Shown: piece by piece, positions 34,678 through 41,561 of the stretch
How positions within the stretch are numbered: the first letter of the stretch is position 1
Layout: every line of letters begins with the position of its first letter
DNA from: Azospirillum sp. OGB3
GTDB lineage: Bacteria; Pseudomonadota; Alphaproteobacteria; Azospirillales; Azospirillaceae
Assembly: GCF_014192915.1 (NCBI RefSeq)
Contig: NZ_JACHYN010000017.1
Span: forward strand, 1 to 64,000
Length of the DNA stretch: 64,000 nucleotides
Direction of reading: 5' to 3'
The notes under the pieces: model-generated
Databases searched by the model: none
What the model was told of the DNA's origin: nothing
Seen by the model: only the letters and a program-made list of their open reading frames with translations
Translations under genes and position numbers: made by a program

Positions 34678-34695
34678 TGTGTGTATATACACACA
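34678..34695. promoter_or_regulatory. Perfect palindrome operator upstream of hicA
   Basis: TGTGTGTATATACACACA is an 18-base perfect palindrome, 21 bases before the hicA ATG. A related half-site, TATACACAC, lies at 34633-34641. A TATATA -10-like element (34684-34689) falls within it, so binding would block transcription. HicB antitoxins carry a C-terminal DNA-binding domain and repress their own promoters. Confidence 0.7.
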
Positions 34696-34716
34696 GAAAC
34701 AACGGAGCGGAGGCAA

Positions 34717-34917
34717 ATGGGAAAAGTCTACAGCAGCCGCGAGGTGATCGTGCTTCTCGAAGCCGATGGATGGCGCGAAGTGAACCAAGTCGGCTCGCAC
34801 AAACAGTTCAAGCACCCGACCAAGAAAGGACGGGTCACCGTCCAGACACCGGTTAAGGAGCTTGGCATCCGCGACCTAAAGTCCATCGAAAAGCAGTCTG
34901 GCCTGAAGCTCTGGTGA
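34717..34917 (+). CDS. hicA: HicA-type mRNA interferase toxin
   Basis: This 66-residue protein has the compact dsRBD-like HicA fold: SSREVIVLLEADGWREVNQVGSHKQFKHPTKKGRVTVQTP. The catalytic His lies in GSHKQF. ATG 34717 has GGAGCGGAGG upstream; the frame is open slightly earlier but would start within the operator. HicA cleaves mRNA and is neutralised by HicB. It is encoded upstream of hicB with a 66-base gap, the usual order, and is cargo of the ISL3 transposon. Confidence 0.92.
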   Translation: MGKVYSSREVIVLLEADGWREVNQVGSHKQFKHPTKKGRVTVQTPVKELGIRDLKSIEKQSGLKLW

Positions 34918-34983
34918 AAACCGGGGCTTCAGCCCTACCAAACAAACAATACAGCAACGCACACCAACGAAGGATCACGGTCC

Positions 34984-35388
34984 ATGTCTTCCAGGTATTA
35001 CCCAATCATTCTGGAGCGCATGGAAGACGGGTTGAACGCCACTTTCCCCGACTTCCCTGGGCTAACCGCTGCCGGCACCAACGCCGCTGACGTGGTTGCC
35101 AACGCCGAAACCGGTCTGGCGCTGCACATCGCCGGCATGATCGAAGACGGCGACAGCATCCCCGAGCCGTCCGACATCGACACGGTGCCGGTGGACGAAG
35201 ACGCCCCGCCGGAAGCTGGGCGCCTGCTGGTGCGCGCCGACCTGCCCGGCCGGGCCACACGGGTCAACGTCACCATTGACGAAGCCCTGCTGGCGGCGAT
35301 CGACGCCGAAGCCAAGCGCCGCGAAACCTCGCGGTCCGGCTTCCTGGCCGCCGCCGCGCGCCGCGAACTGGCCCAGCGCGCCGCCTAG
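34984..35388 (+). CDS. hicB: HicB-type antitoxin
   Basis: This 134-residue protein has an N-terminal partial RNase H-like HicB domain (YYPIILERMEDGLNATFPDFPGLTAAGTN) and a C-terminal ribbon-helix-helix (RVNVTIDEALLAAIDAEAKRRETSRSGFLAAAARREL). The first part binds HicA and the second binds the promoter. ATG 34984 has GAAGGATCACGG upstream. A terminator follows 27 bases after the stop, so the pair forms one closed unit. As transposon cargo it may stabilise the element or its host replicon. Confidence 0.93.
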   Translation: MSSRYYPIILERMEDGLNATFPDFPGLTAAGTNAADVVANAETGLALHIAGMIEDGDSIPEPSDIDTVPVDEDAPPEAGRLLVRADLPGRATRVNVTIDEALLAAIDAEAKRRETSRSGFLAAAARRELAQRAA

Positions 35389-35414
35389 CGCCGCTCCAAC
35401 TCCGCTCCGCCTTG

Positions 35415-35447
35415 AAGGCCGCCAGCTGCAACTGGCGGCCTTTTTCT
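35415..35447 (+). terminator. Rho-independent terminator of hicAB
   Basis: A nine-bp stem, GGCCGCCAG (35417-35425) with CTGGCGGCC (35432-35440) and a six-base loop, is followed by TTTTTCTTT. It closes the toxin-antitoxin unit. Confidence 0.9.
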
Positions 35448-35541
35448 TTGGCCGATACCATCCGGTTGACCTCGACCGTCAATTGGTTGATTCTCAATCG
35501 CGGTTTTGGCGCATGAAGAAACAGAACCACGAGTAGAAAAC

Positions 35542-36174
35542 ATGGACTGGCTTGGTAGTCTGAGCAACATTTTCACCATCGCGACAGGTGCCATTACGAT
35601 TATATCTCTAGTGCTTGGGACTCTTATCTGGTTGCTCAAGGGGCCGCGCTGGATGCTTGGCTGGCTATACATGTCGTTCGGGGGGTGGATTCGCAGGCGC
35701 AGGATGAGGAAGGAGTTGGAACAGGCAAAGGCCAGAGAGGAGCGGATAAAAGCCGCGACCGATTTAGCGGCATCCCTTCGAGATGTTGCCAATTATTTAG
35801 ACAATGCGGTCGCGATATTAGATGAAGTGCTGGAGATTATGAAGCCCGCTCAGACGAAGCAGGTGCCGATGAAAAGGATAAAGGAAATTGGTGAATTCCC
35901 AAAGCCAGAATTGCTATTTAACAACTACGATGCTGAAAACTTTCCCGAAGATCTTGCCGAAACGTATAACAGCAACAAAATGAGGTGGAGAATTTGGAGG
36001 GATGTAATTGAGGAGATTAAGAAAAAAGAAGATGGGTTCAGGATAGATACGGAGCAGGCATCCGTGTGGCGTGAGATGTTAATAAAGGCTCGCAAGTCCA
36101 CTCGGCAGATGGGGGTATTTCTTGAGATATATGCTACTCTTGGTGCTCCCAAGATGAGAAAGCAAAAGCGCTAA
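35542..36174 (+). CDS. Unknown cargo protein with one membrane helix
   Basis: This 210-residue protein starts MDWLGSLSNIFTIATG at 35542. One strong membrane helix covers residues about 10-32 (IATGAITIISLVLGTLIWLL). It is followed by a basic stop-transfer segment (GGWIRRRRMRKELEQ) and a long charged region with a predicted coiled coil (about 55-100). The C-terminal part (IEEIKKKEDGFRIDTEQASVWREML) is soluble and charged. Base composition is clearly less GC-rich than the chromosome and codon use differs, consistent with foreign origin. No family is recognised. It sits between the hicAB terminator and a lipoprotein gene. Confidence 0.6.
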   Translation: MDWLGSLSNIFTIATGAITIISLVLGTLIWLLKGPRWMLGWLYMSFGGWIRRRRMRKELEQAKAREERIKAATDLAASLRDVANYLDNAVAILDEVLEIMKPAQTKQVPMKRIKEIGEFPKPELLFNNYDAENFPEDLAETYNSNKMRWRIWRDVIEEIKKKEDGFRIDTEQASVWREMLIKARKSTRQMGVFLEIYATLGAPKMRKQKR

Positions 36175-36479
36175 GGGCAGGGATGGCGCTGATCGGTATG
36201 ACGGCCATCACCAATCCTACCGGTTCGCAGATGTCAGCACGCGACAGATGCAGAATCTACACGAATTATCGGGTACCATTGTCCGTTTGTGCGCCTGTGG
36301 GTAAGGGCGGCCCAGCCGTCCGAAATTGATAACGAACGACCTTGTAGCTTATAAAACAGTCTTAATTCTTGGACTACTTAGCGCGCTGGCAGTACCGCGC
36401 ATATGATCGTCATAATCGACCCTTCCAGCGCTATAGGATGAAAAATGATGCGATAACCAATAGGCGACGAGAGGACCCA
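36175..36479. other. 305-base AT-rich gap upstream of the lipoprotein gene
   Basis: No gene was found on either strand. It contains a good sigma70-like promoter (36326-36354) for the following gene. The rest is compositionally foreign and unremarkable. Confidence 0.5.
36326..36354 (+). promoter_or_regulatory. Sigma70-like promoter
   Basis: TTGATA (36326-36331) and TTATAA (36349-36354) are separated by exactly 17 bases. It is 126 bases upstream of the lipoprotein ATG at 36480. Confidence 0.55.
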
Positions 36480-37028
36480 ATGATACCTCGGAAGATATAT
36501 GCAATCGCGCTTCTTCTCTTATCCGGGTGCACATCCACGGCACCCGCACCGCGAACAGGTGAATCAACCGACCGTAGTGCGGAAAAGAGTTTTCCATCAC
36601 AGCGCATAATGACGCGTCAACTTGGCCCCCTGACCCTCCCGCCAACTGCGTCAGATGAGCGAGTAAAGCTTTTCGTATGGGATAAAGCCTGGGACATTCC
36701 CGTTGCGTTTTATCACCGGTCTGAGGCCGAGCAGGGAAAGGGTCCACAAATTCGCTTAATCTTAGATCGTAACGGCCGGGTTTATGCGGAAATGTTTGGC
36801 TGGCTTAGGCCTGAACGAAATATGACCCGGCTCAACGTAACCGTCCACTTTTCAAATAACGAGACCGCTCCACCGCTGCGCACTGTAACCTGGGAAGACG
36901 CTCCAGGAGGTGATAATCAAAATTGGCCGCGTGATGGAGGCCGCAAACTTATCTCCCCAACAGTAGAACCTGCGCTATGGGATACACTTCTCGTCGCAAG
37001 CCCCGTGGTCAATGTTAGTTGGAGATAG
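36480..37028 (+). CDS. Unknown cargo lipoprotein
   Basis: This 182-residue protein has a typical lipoprotein signal: positively charged MIPRK, a hydrophobic core (IYAIALLLL) and the lipobox LSGC, predicting a lipidated Cys16. The mature part starts with a Thr/Pro/Ser-rich tether, then a single beta-rich domain (LFVWDKAWDIPVAFYHRSE, IRLILDRNGRVYAEMFGW, LNVTVHFSN). ATG 36480 has GAGAGG upstream; the longer frame lacks signals. No family is recognised. With the preceding one-TM protein it makes two envelope-directed cargo genes of foreign composition. Confidence 0.6.
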   Translation: MIPRKIYAIALLLLSGCTSTAPAPRTGESTDRSAEKSFPSQRIMTRQLGPLTLPPTASDERVKLFVWDKAWDIPVAFYHRSEAEQGKGPQIRLILDRNGRVYAEMFGWLRPERNMTRLNVTVHFSNNETAPPLRTVTWEDAPGGDNQNWPRDGGRKLISPTVEPALWDTLLVASPVVNVSWR

Positions 37029-37162
37029 CTGCAAAGCCTGACTGTTAGCGCGTCCGTCTCCGCGACCGGTAGCCGGCCGCGACACTCTGCCAGTGGCCCG
37101 GCCGTACTGCCCATTGCAAAATTCCGTGCGAAATAGTGGTGCAGAACAGACGGGAATCTGCA

Positions 37163-37820
37163 ATGCCGGCCTTGCTGATCGGATACGCCTACGCTGGCAA
37201 GGCCGGGCCATCGCTGGAGGAGCAGCGCGCCGCGTTGCTGGCTGCCGGCCTGGCGCCGGACAAGCTCTATGCCGATGACTTCACCGCGGCCAGGAAGCCG
37301 CGCCTGTGGCTCCCCGAGTTCGTTAGGTCGCTCCCCCAGGTGATACCGCGGTGCTTCCCAGCCTCGATGTGCTGGCCGCCAGCCGGGCCGAGGCCGTGCT
37401 CCGGCAGATCGGCGCGGCCGGCGTGGGGCTGTCGGTGATCGACGGCGGCGTGTTGCTGGGGCCAGCCGACACGCCCCAGCTCTTCGCGCTGCTGGATGCA
37501 TTCGACCGCGCCGAGGTGCGATGGAACCATGCACAGTGGGGGCCGGGCCTACGAGCTGCACAACGCCGTGTACCAGGTGGGGGGGCAAGCCCGCGCTGTT
37601 CGGCCGGAAGAAGACGGCCGCCCGCGCGCTGTGGTTTGACCTGACCATCACCCTTGAACAGATCGAGGAGCACAGCGGCGTGACCCGCACCACGCTCTGG
37701 CGCGCGTTCGGGCCGCGCGACCGCCAGCCGAGCGAATCGCTGGCCGAATTCACCGCCCGGAGAGAGGGGAAGCGGGCGTGGACACCGAAGCGGAAGCGTT
37801 GGCCGGAGCCACCAAAATGA
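37163..37820 (+). pseudogene. Resolvase-like recombinase remnant, frameshifted
   Basis: The gene begins MPALLIGYAYAGKAG at 37163, followed by SLEEQRAALLAAGLAPDKLYADD, matching the resolvase N-terminal fold. The catalytic YxRVS(T) block is replaced by YAYAGKA, so no active-site serine is present. The frame shifts near 37345 and again near 37540. The segments continue as LPSLDVLAASRAEAVLRQIGAAGVGLSVIDGG, then GGKPALFGRKKTAARALWFDLTITLEQIEEHSGVTRTTLWRAFG, a helix-turn-helix, to TGA 37820. Together they rebuild one degenerate recombinase. Two shifts plus a missing nucleophile argue for decay rather than sequencing error. Confidence 0.65.
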
Positions 37821-37901
37821 CGTCGGGATCGGGCTCATGAACGAACCAAATTCCAGCGGGGCTTGGCCAGGGCAGAGGGGGCTCACACCCCCTCAGTGGG
37901 C

Positions 37902-38414
37902 TTAAACCCATTGCATCGTTTCCATCGAGCGCGCGTTCTCCAGCATAGCATTCAAGCTCGCGTCAAAGTTAGTTCTCTCGATATTTTCTGCCGCATCAAA
38001 TTGGGCGCGCCGCATTTTGCAATACAACTCAAATTGATCTCGCTGGTGCTTAGCGAAGTCCGCGATAAACCGCTTGAAGCCTTCCTCTCCTGCCGGATAC
38101 GAAAGCCGCGTACCGGGGAAAGGCAACGGAATGAAATACATCATTACCTCCTGCTTATGGTTGATCAACAATCGCTGATCCGACGTGATTAGTTGGATGC
38201 CTGGCCCCGGATGAAGGAACCGGATACCGGCGGCCTCGAACGCCGCAACCACTGCGGTGACGGTGCGGCCGTGCGCTGTCCGCGCCTCACCCTCCAGGTC
38301 TTGCACCGCACGACGGCTGACGCCAGCCCGCTCGGCGAGCGTCACCTGATCCCAACGTAGCAGTGCGCGTGCGGCGACGCAGAGGGGGCCGGATATGGTG
38401 GAATGGTCGTCCAT
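37902..38414 (-). CDS. Xre-family transcription regulator
   Basis: This protein has 170 residues from ATG 38414; the frame is open to 38462, but a palindrome at 38424-38436 lies in that extension, so the shorter start is preferred. Residues about 12-65 (ARALLRWDQVTLAERAGVSRRAVQDLEGEARTAHGRTVTAVVAAFEAAGIRFL) form a Cro/C1-type HTH with the unusual recognition loop RRAVQDLE. The C-terminal half (FIADFAKHQRDQFELYCKMRRAQFDAAENIERTN) is helical and of unknown type. It is the only leftward cargo gene, running opposite to the transposase. Confidence 0.7.
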   Translation of the reverse strand: MDDHSTISGPLCVAARALLRWDQVTLAERAGVSRRAVQDLEGEARTAHGRTVTAVVAAFEAAGIRFLHPGPGIQLITSDQRLLINHKQEVMMYFIPLPFPGTRLSYPAGEEGFKRFIADFAKHQRDQFELYCKMRRAQFDAAENIERTNFDASLNAMLENARSMETMQWV

Positions 38415-38423
38415 GATGCAAAG

Positions 38424-38436
38424 CATAGACTCTATG
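38424..38436. promoter_or_regulatory. Palindrome upstream of the Xre gene
   Basis: CATAGA-C-TCTATG is a perfect inverted repeat ten bases upstream of the chosen Xre start and in the correct place for autorepression. Confidence 0.45.
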
Positions 38437-38558
38437 TTTTCGCTCATCAAGCGCGAAATCATGGCATAGCATTGCGCTTTATGCGCTACAATGCCCTCAC
38501 CAAGCGCGGCATATCCTCCGCCGCGCTCCTATTACGGCAGGCGCATAATCGAGGGAAT

Positions 38559-38793
38559 GACCGTGGCCCAGTATGCCGACATGACCTGGGCGCGCCCGCG
38601 CCGTCTACGGAGCCGGCTGGCAGATCACCGACCGCTACACGGTCGTCTGCCTCGATCCGGAAGACGGAGAGATGGGGATCAAGCGCGACGGCCAGATCGT
38701 TATGCGCGGCATCCTCCCCGACGGGGCGGGCGACAGCCTCGCTCGCCGCGTCCGGGCCTGCATCAAGAAACTCGACGCGAAGGCGTCTCACTG
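38559..38793 (+). pseudogene. Small frameshifted gene of unknown type
   Basis: The ATG at 38559 has GAGGGA upstream and encodes MTVAQYADMTWAR. A one-base shift near 38597 moves coding into a frame reading VYGAGWQITDRYTVVCLD, PEDGEMGIKRDGQIVMRGI and RVRACIKKLDAKASH, ending at TGA 38793. The second segment has a clear beta-strand pattern and good codon use, so the two parts probably formed one protein of about 78 residues. No family is recognised. Confidence 0.35.
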
Positions 38794-38911
38794 ACGAGGG
38801 ATACTCAGGCGTTGACCTACACCTCACCACGATGCAGGGTGTGGTTGTACACGCCACCTTGGTGTTCTCACCTATCTGTGGCCGGAGTAACTGCGAACGG
38901 AACAGGTAGAC
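38794..38911. other. Leader of the transposase gene
   Basis: This is non-coding upstream sequence of the transposase. A weak AGG lies shortly before GTG 38912. No strong promoter is seen, as expected for a poorly expressed transposase. Confidence 0.4.
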
Positions 38912-40285
38912 GTGACCGATCTCCTCAACCTGCCCGGTCTCACCGTCGAGCAGGTGGTCGAGGACGAGCACCAGTACAGCATCAAGGTCGGTCGCCGGCG
39001 GGAGCGGACCCACTGCCCGCATTGCGGCTCGGTCGCCCTGCGTCCCAACGGGACGCGCGAGGTCCGCATCCACGACCTGCCCATCCACGGGAAGCGCGTC
39101 GGCATCTGGTTCGACCGGCAGCGCTTCCTGTGCCCCGATTGCAGCAAGAGCAGCGCCGACCAGCCGGACGCGCTGGACGCCGACCGGCGGATGACCAAGC
39201 GCCTTGTGGAGTGGATTGGCGAGCAGGGCCTGCGCCGGCCCTTTACTGCCATCGCAGACGACGTGGGGGTCGCCGAGGCAACGGTGCGCGACGTCTGGTC
39301 CGGCTGGACCGAGGAGCGCATCCAGGCTCTCAACATCCGCACCCCCACCTGGATGGGCTTGGACGAAATCCATCTGCTGGGCCAAACCCGTGGCGTGATC
39401 ACCGACGTTGGTCAGCGGACGCTGGTCGACTTCCTGCCCAAGCGGGACAAGGGCACGGTGGCCCGCCGCATCGCCCGGATGCCGCACCGCGACCAGATTG
39501 AGTTGGTCACCATGGACATGTGGCGGCCCTACTGGACCGTGGTCCGCGAGTTGGTGCCCAAGGCGCAGGTCGTCGTGGACCGCTGGCACGTCCAGCGCTA
39601 CGCGAACGAGGGCCTGGAGCGCGTCCGGAAGTCGCTGAGGGCGGAGTTGCCGAAGAAGCGGCGCATCGCCCTGAAGGATGACCGGAGGCTCTTGCTGAAG
39701 CGCGGCTGCGACCTGAAGGGCATGGAGCCGCTGATCGTGGAGGCGTGGTGCAACGAGTTCCCGCAACTCGGCGCCGCCTACCGGGCCAAGGAGGGGTTCG
39801 CCGCGATCTGGGGCTGGGGAAACGAGGCCGACGCGCGGGCCGGGTACGAGGCCTGGGTGCGCGACATGCCGGCGGACATCCGCCCGGCCTTCCAGCCGCT
39901 GATCACGGCCATCACCAACTGGGAAGCGGAGGTGTTCGCCTACTTCCGGCACCCGATCACCAACGCCTTCACCGAATGCATGAATGGCCTCATCCGCCTC
40001 GACTCACACGCCGGGCGCGGGTTCAGTTTCGAGGCACTGCGGGCGAAGATCCTGCTCAAGTACAGCGCAAAGCGGGCACCACGACCGAAGTTCGACAAAG
40101 CCCCAGCGTTCCCGGCGCCCTCTGGCCGGTCGTCCACCTTCTTCTGCATGATGTTGCCCAGCCGGGAAGAGGCGGCACGCTGGCCGATGTACGGGGCGGA
40201 CCTGGACGAGCTGGCCGACCTCATCCAGGCCATCGAGCGGGGCACCGATCAACCGCGGGTGCCCTTCGAGGCGCTGCTTCGCTGA
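38912..40285 (+). CDS. tnp: ISL3-family transposase
   Basis: This 457-residue transposase starts at GTG 38912. The N-terminal zinc-finger-like motif HCPHCGS..FLCPDCSK (about 33-95) is typical of ISL3. The DDE_Tnp_ISL3 domain follows: GLDEIHLLGQTRGVITD carries the first Asp, VTMDMWRPYW and VDRWHVQRYANEGL follow, and ITNAFTECMNGLIRLDSHAGRGFSFEALRAKILL carries the final Glu. The product is complete and unbroken. It ends 31 bases from the right terminal repeat, the normal position. It mobilises the whole 5.9-kb unit. Confidence 0.95.
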   Translation: MTDLLNLPGLTVEQVVEDEHQYSIKVGRRRERTHCPHCGSVALRPNGTREVRIHDLPIHGKRVGIWFDRQRFLCPDCSKSSADQPDALDADRRMTKRLVEWIGEQGLRRPFTAIADDVGVAEATVRDVWSGWTEERIQALNIRTPTWMGLDEIHLLGQTRGVITDVGQRTLVDFLPKRDKGTVARRIARMPHRDQIELVTMDMWRPYWTVVRELVPKAQVVVDRWHVQRYANEGLERVRKSLRAELPKKRRIALKDDRRLLLKRGCDLKGMEPLIVEAWCNEFPQLGAAYRAKEGFAAIWGWGNEADARAGYEAWVRDMPADIRPAFQPLITAITNWEAEVFAYFRHPITNAFTECMNGLIRLDSHAGRGFSFEALRAKILLKYSAKRAPRPKFDKAPAFPAPSGRSSTFFCMMLPSREEAARWPMYGADLDELADLIQAIERGTDQPRVPFEALLR

Positions 40286-40294
40286 GGGTCAGAT

Positions 40295-40316
40295 CAACCG
40301 CGAAATGCGAGTAGCC
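40295..40316 (-). repeat. Right terminal inverted repeat of the ISL3 transposon
   Basis: The complement reads GGCTACTCGCATTTCGCGGTTG and matches the left end at 21 of 22 positions. It is directly followed by the second copy of the target duplication AAATTTCC (40317-40324). Confidence 0.9.
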
Positions 40317-40470
40317 AAATTTCCTTAGCCGGGTGTGGGCGGGCAGCGCCGACCGCCCGAAAACCGATGAGGCGGCCATGGCATTCAGGTGATGTGGTGG
40401 AGTGCGCTTCCACCCTCTTGAAACGGCGGCACGCTGACGTCGTCGAAAAACCACTTCAGAATGGCCGCCG

Positions 40471-41086
40471 ATGGGAGAACTGGCGATGACCGGTCTGGAC
40501 TTGGCCAAGAACATTTTCCAGATTCATGGGATTGCTGCGGATGGAACGGTTGTGGCCCGCCGACCAGTTGCGCTGGGGCGAGGGTCTGAAGTTCTTCCAG
40601 ATGGTGCCTCCTGGTTGGTCGGACTGGAGCCTGAGGTGCGGCGCATTATTGTGCGTGGGAGATCGCGGCGTTTGGACATACGGTGATGTTGATGCCGCCC
40701 GCCTACGTGACATCGTACGTGAAGCGGGGGAAGATCGGCGCCGCCGATGCCGAAGCGATCTGCGAAGCGGTCACACGGCCGACCATGCGTTTCTCGCAGA
40801 GTTCGGGATCATCGCCGCCAAAGGCTTTGGGAGCGTGAGGACGGCGACCGAGACCCTCCATGAGGCGCATGATCGTCTGCCAGAACTGGCGCGTTTGGCA
40901 CTGCAAGGTATCGTCGGTCAACTCCAGCAGCTTGAGGCTGAAATCGCCCGGCTGGAGAAGCACATTCTCGCTTTGCATCGAAACAGTAAGAGCAGCCGGC
41001 GCTTGGTGATCATTCTCGGCATCGTCACGATCCGGGCGTGGCGGACGAGCGTCGTGTGGCCGGTCACCAGCAGATCGATGAACTGA
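40471..41086 (+). pseudogene. Degenerate IS110-family transposase
   Basis: The frame starting at 40471 reads MTGLDLAKNIFQIHGIAADGTVVARR, the DEDD-type N-terminus of IS110. Frameshifts then follow: the QLRWGEGLKFFQM frame, a stretch equivalent to MPPAYVTSYVKRGK and ADAEAICEAV, an internal deletion, and EFGIIAAKGFGS..HDRLPELARLALQGIVGQLQQLEAEIARLEKHIL. The C-terminal transposase_20 part is missing. Several frameshifts and a deletion mean it is inactive. It was already present before the ISL3 transposon landed next to it. Confidence 0.75.
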
Positions 41087-41290
41087 AGGACATCAAGGTG
41101 TAGGCGGAGGGCGATGCTTTCCACGAATGGGAACAGGCCCGCAGGCACCGCTTTAGCGACGGACCTCACAATCGTCCAACTGCATGTGACGCCATGCATC
41201 ACCGACGTGTGATGCCAACGTGGACAGCCACTGCCGTTGGATGCAGCAGAGATTAAAGGAAGTCAAGAACTTGGGAGCTGTCAGGGAAAA

Positions 41291-41355
41291 TGGCGGAGGG
41301 GATGGGATTCGAACCCACGATAGGGGTTTGAGCCCCTATAACGGTTTAGCAAACC
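41291..41355 (-). tRNA. 3' fragment of tRNA-Ser(GCT): prophage attachment site
   Basis: The minus strand reads GGTTTGCTAAACCG (GCT anticodon arm), a serine-type long variable arm TATAGGGG..CCCCTAT, the T-arm GTGGGTTCGAATCCC and the acceptor 3' strand ending CCGCCA. The 5' acceptor strand and D-arm are absent; sequence before the anticodon arm does not pair. Integration into a tRNA 3' end leaves such a fragment at the far end of an element. Its 5' side faces right, placing the element to the right and host chromosome to the left. It cannot be a working tRNA. Confidence 0.75.
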
Positions 41356-41561
41356 CATCCCCGAAGCTGCCCAACACCTCAGAAACCCTCTCAAAGCCTT
41401 TGTTTCTGCGGGTTTTGAGGAACGCAGCGCGCGCAATACGCGAGAACGAACGCGGTTCGCGAAGGCACGGGAGTCGGCACAGTTTCCACTCACCATGTTC
41501 GGCGTAGGTTCTCATAAGCCGTCATTATCAATACCATCCCGGATCGCTGCCCGATATACGA

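Larger units (their letters stand above)
34457..40316 (+). mobile_element. ISL3-family cargo transposon, 5,860 bp
   Basis: The element is delimited by 22-base inverted terminal repeats, GGCTATTCGCATTTCGCGGTTG at 34457-34478 and its complement at 40295-40316 with one mismatch. It is flanked by a perfect 8-base target duplication AAATTTCC at 34449-34456 and 40317-40324. Eight-base duplications are normal for ISL3. The ISL3 transposase (38912-40285) ends 31 bases from the right end. Simple ISL3 members are about 1.3-2.5 kb, so about 4.4 kb of passenger DNA is carried: hicA-hicB, a one-TM protein, a lipoprotein, a broken resolvase-like gene, an Xre regulator and a frameshifted small gene. The intact duplication implies a fairly recent, single insertion. 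Confidence 0.9.

Noticed and set aside
40918-41202. Minus-strand gene of 94 codons near the IS110 remnant
   Set aside because: It covers the degenerate transposase on the other strand and shows no domain; likely a shadow.
41220-41507. Plus-strand frame across the tRNA-Ser fragment
   Set aside because: Overlap with the tRNA-derived sequence and absence of any homology-like segment.
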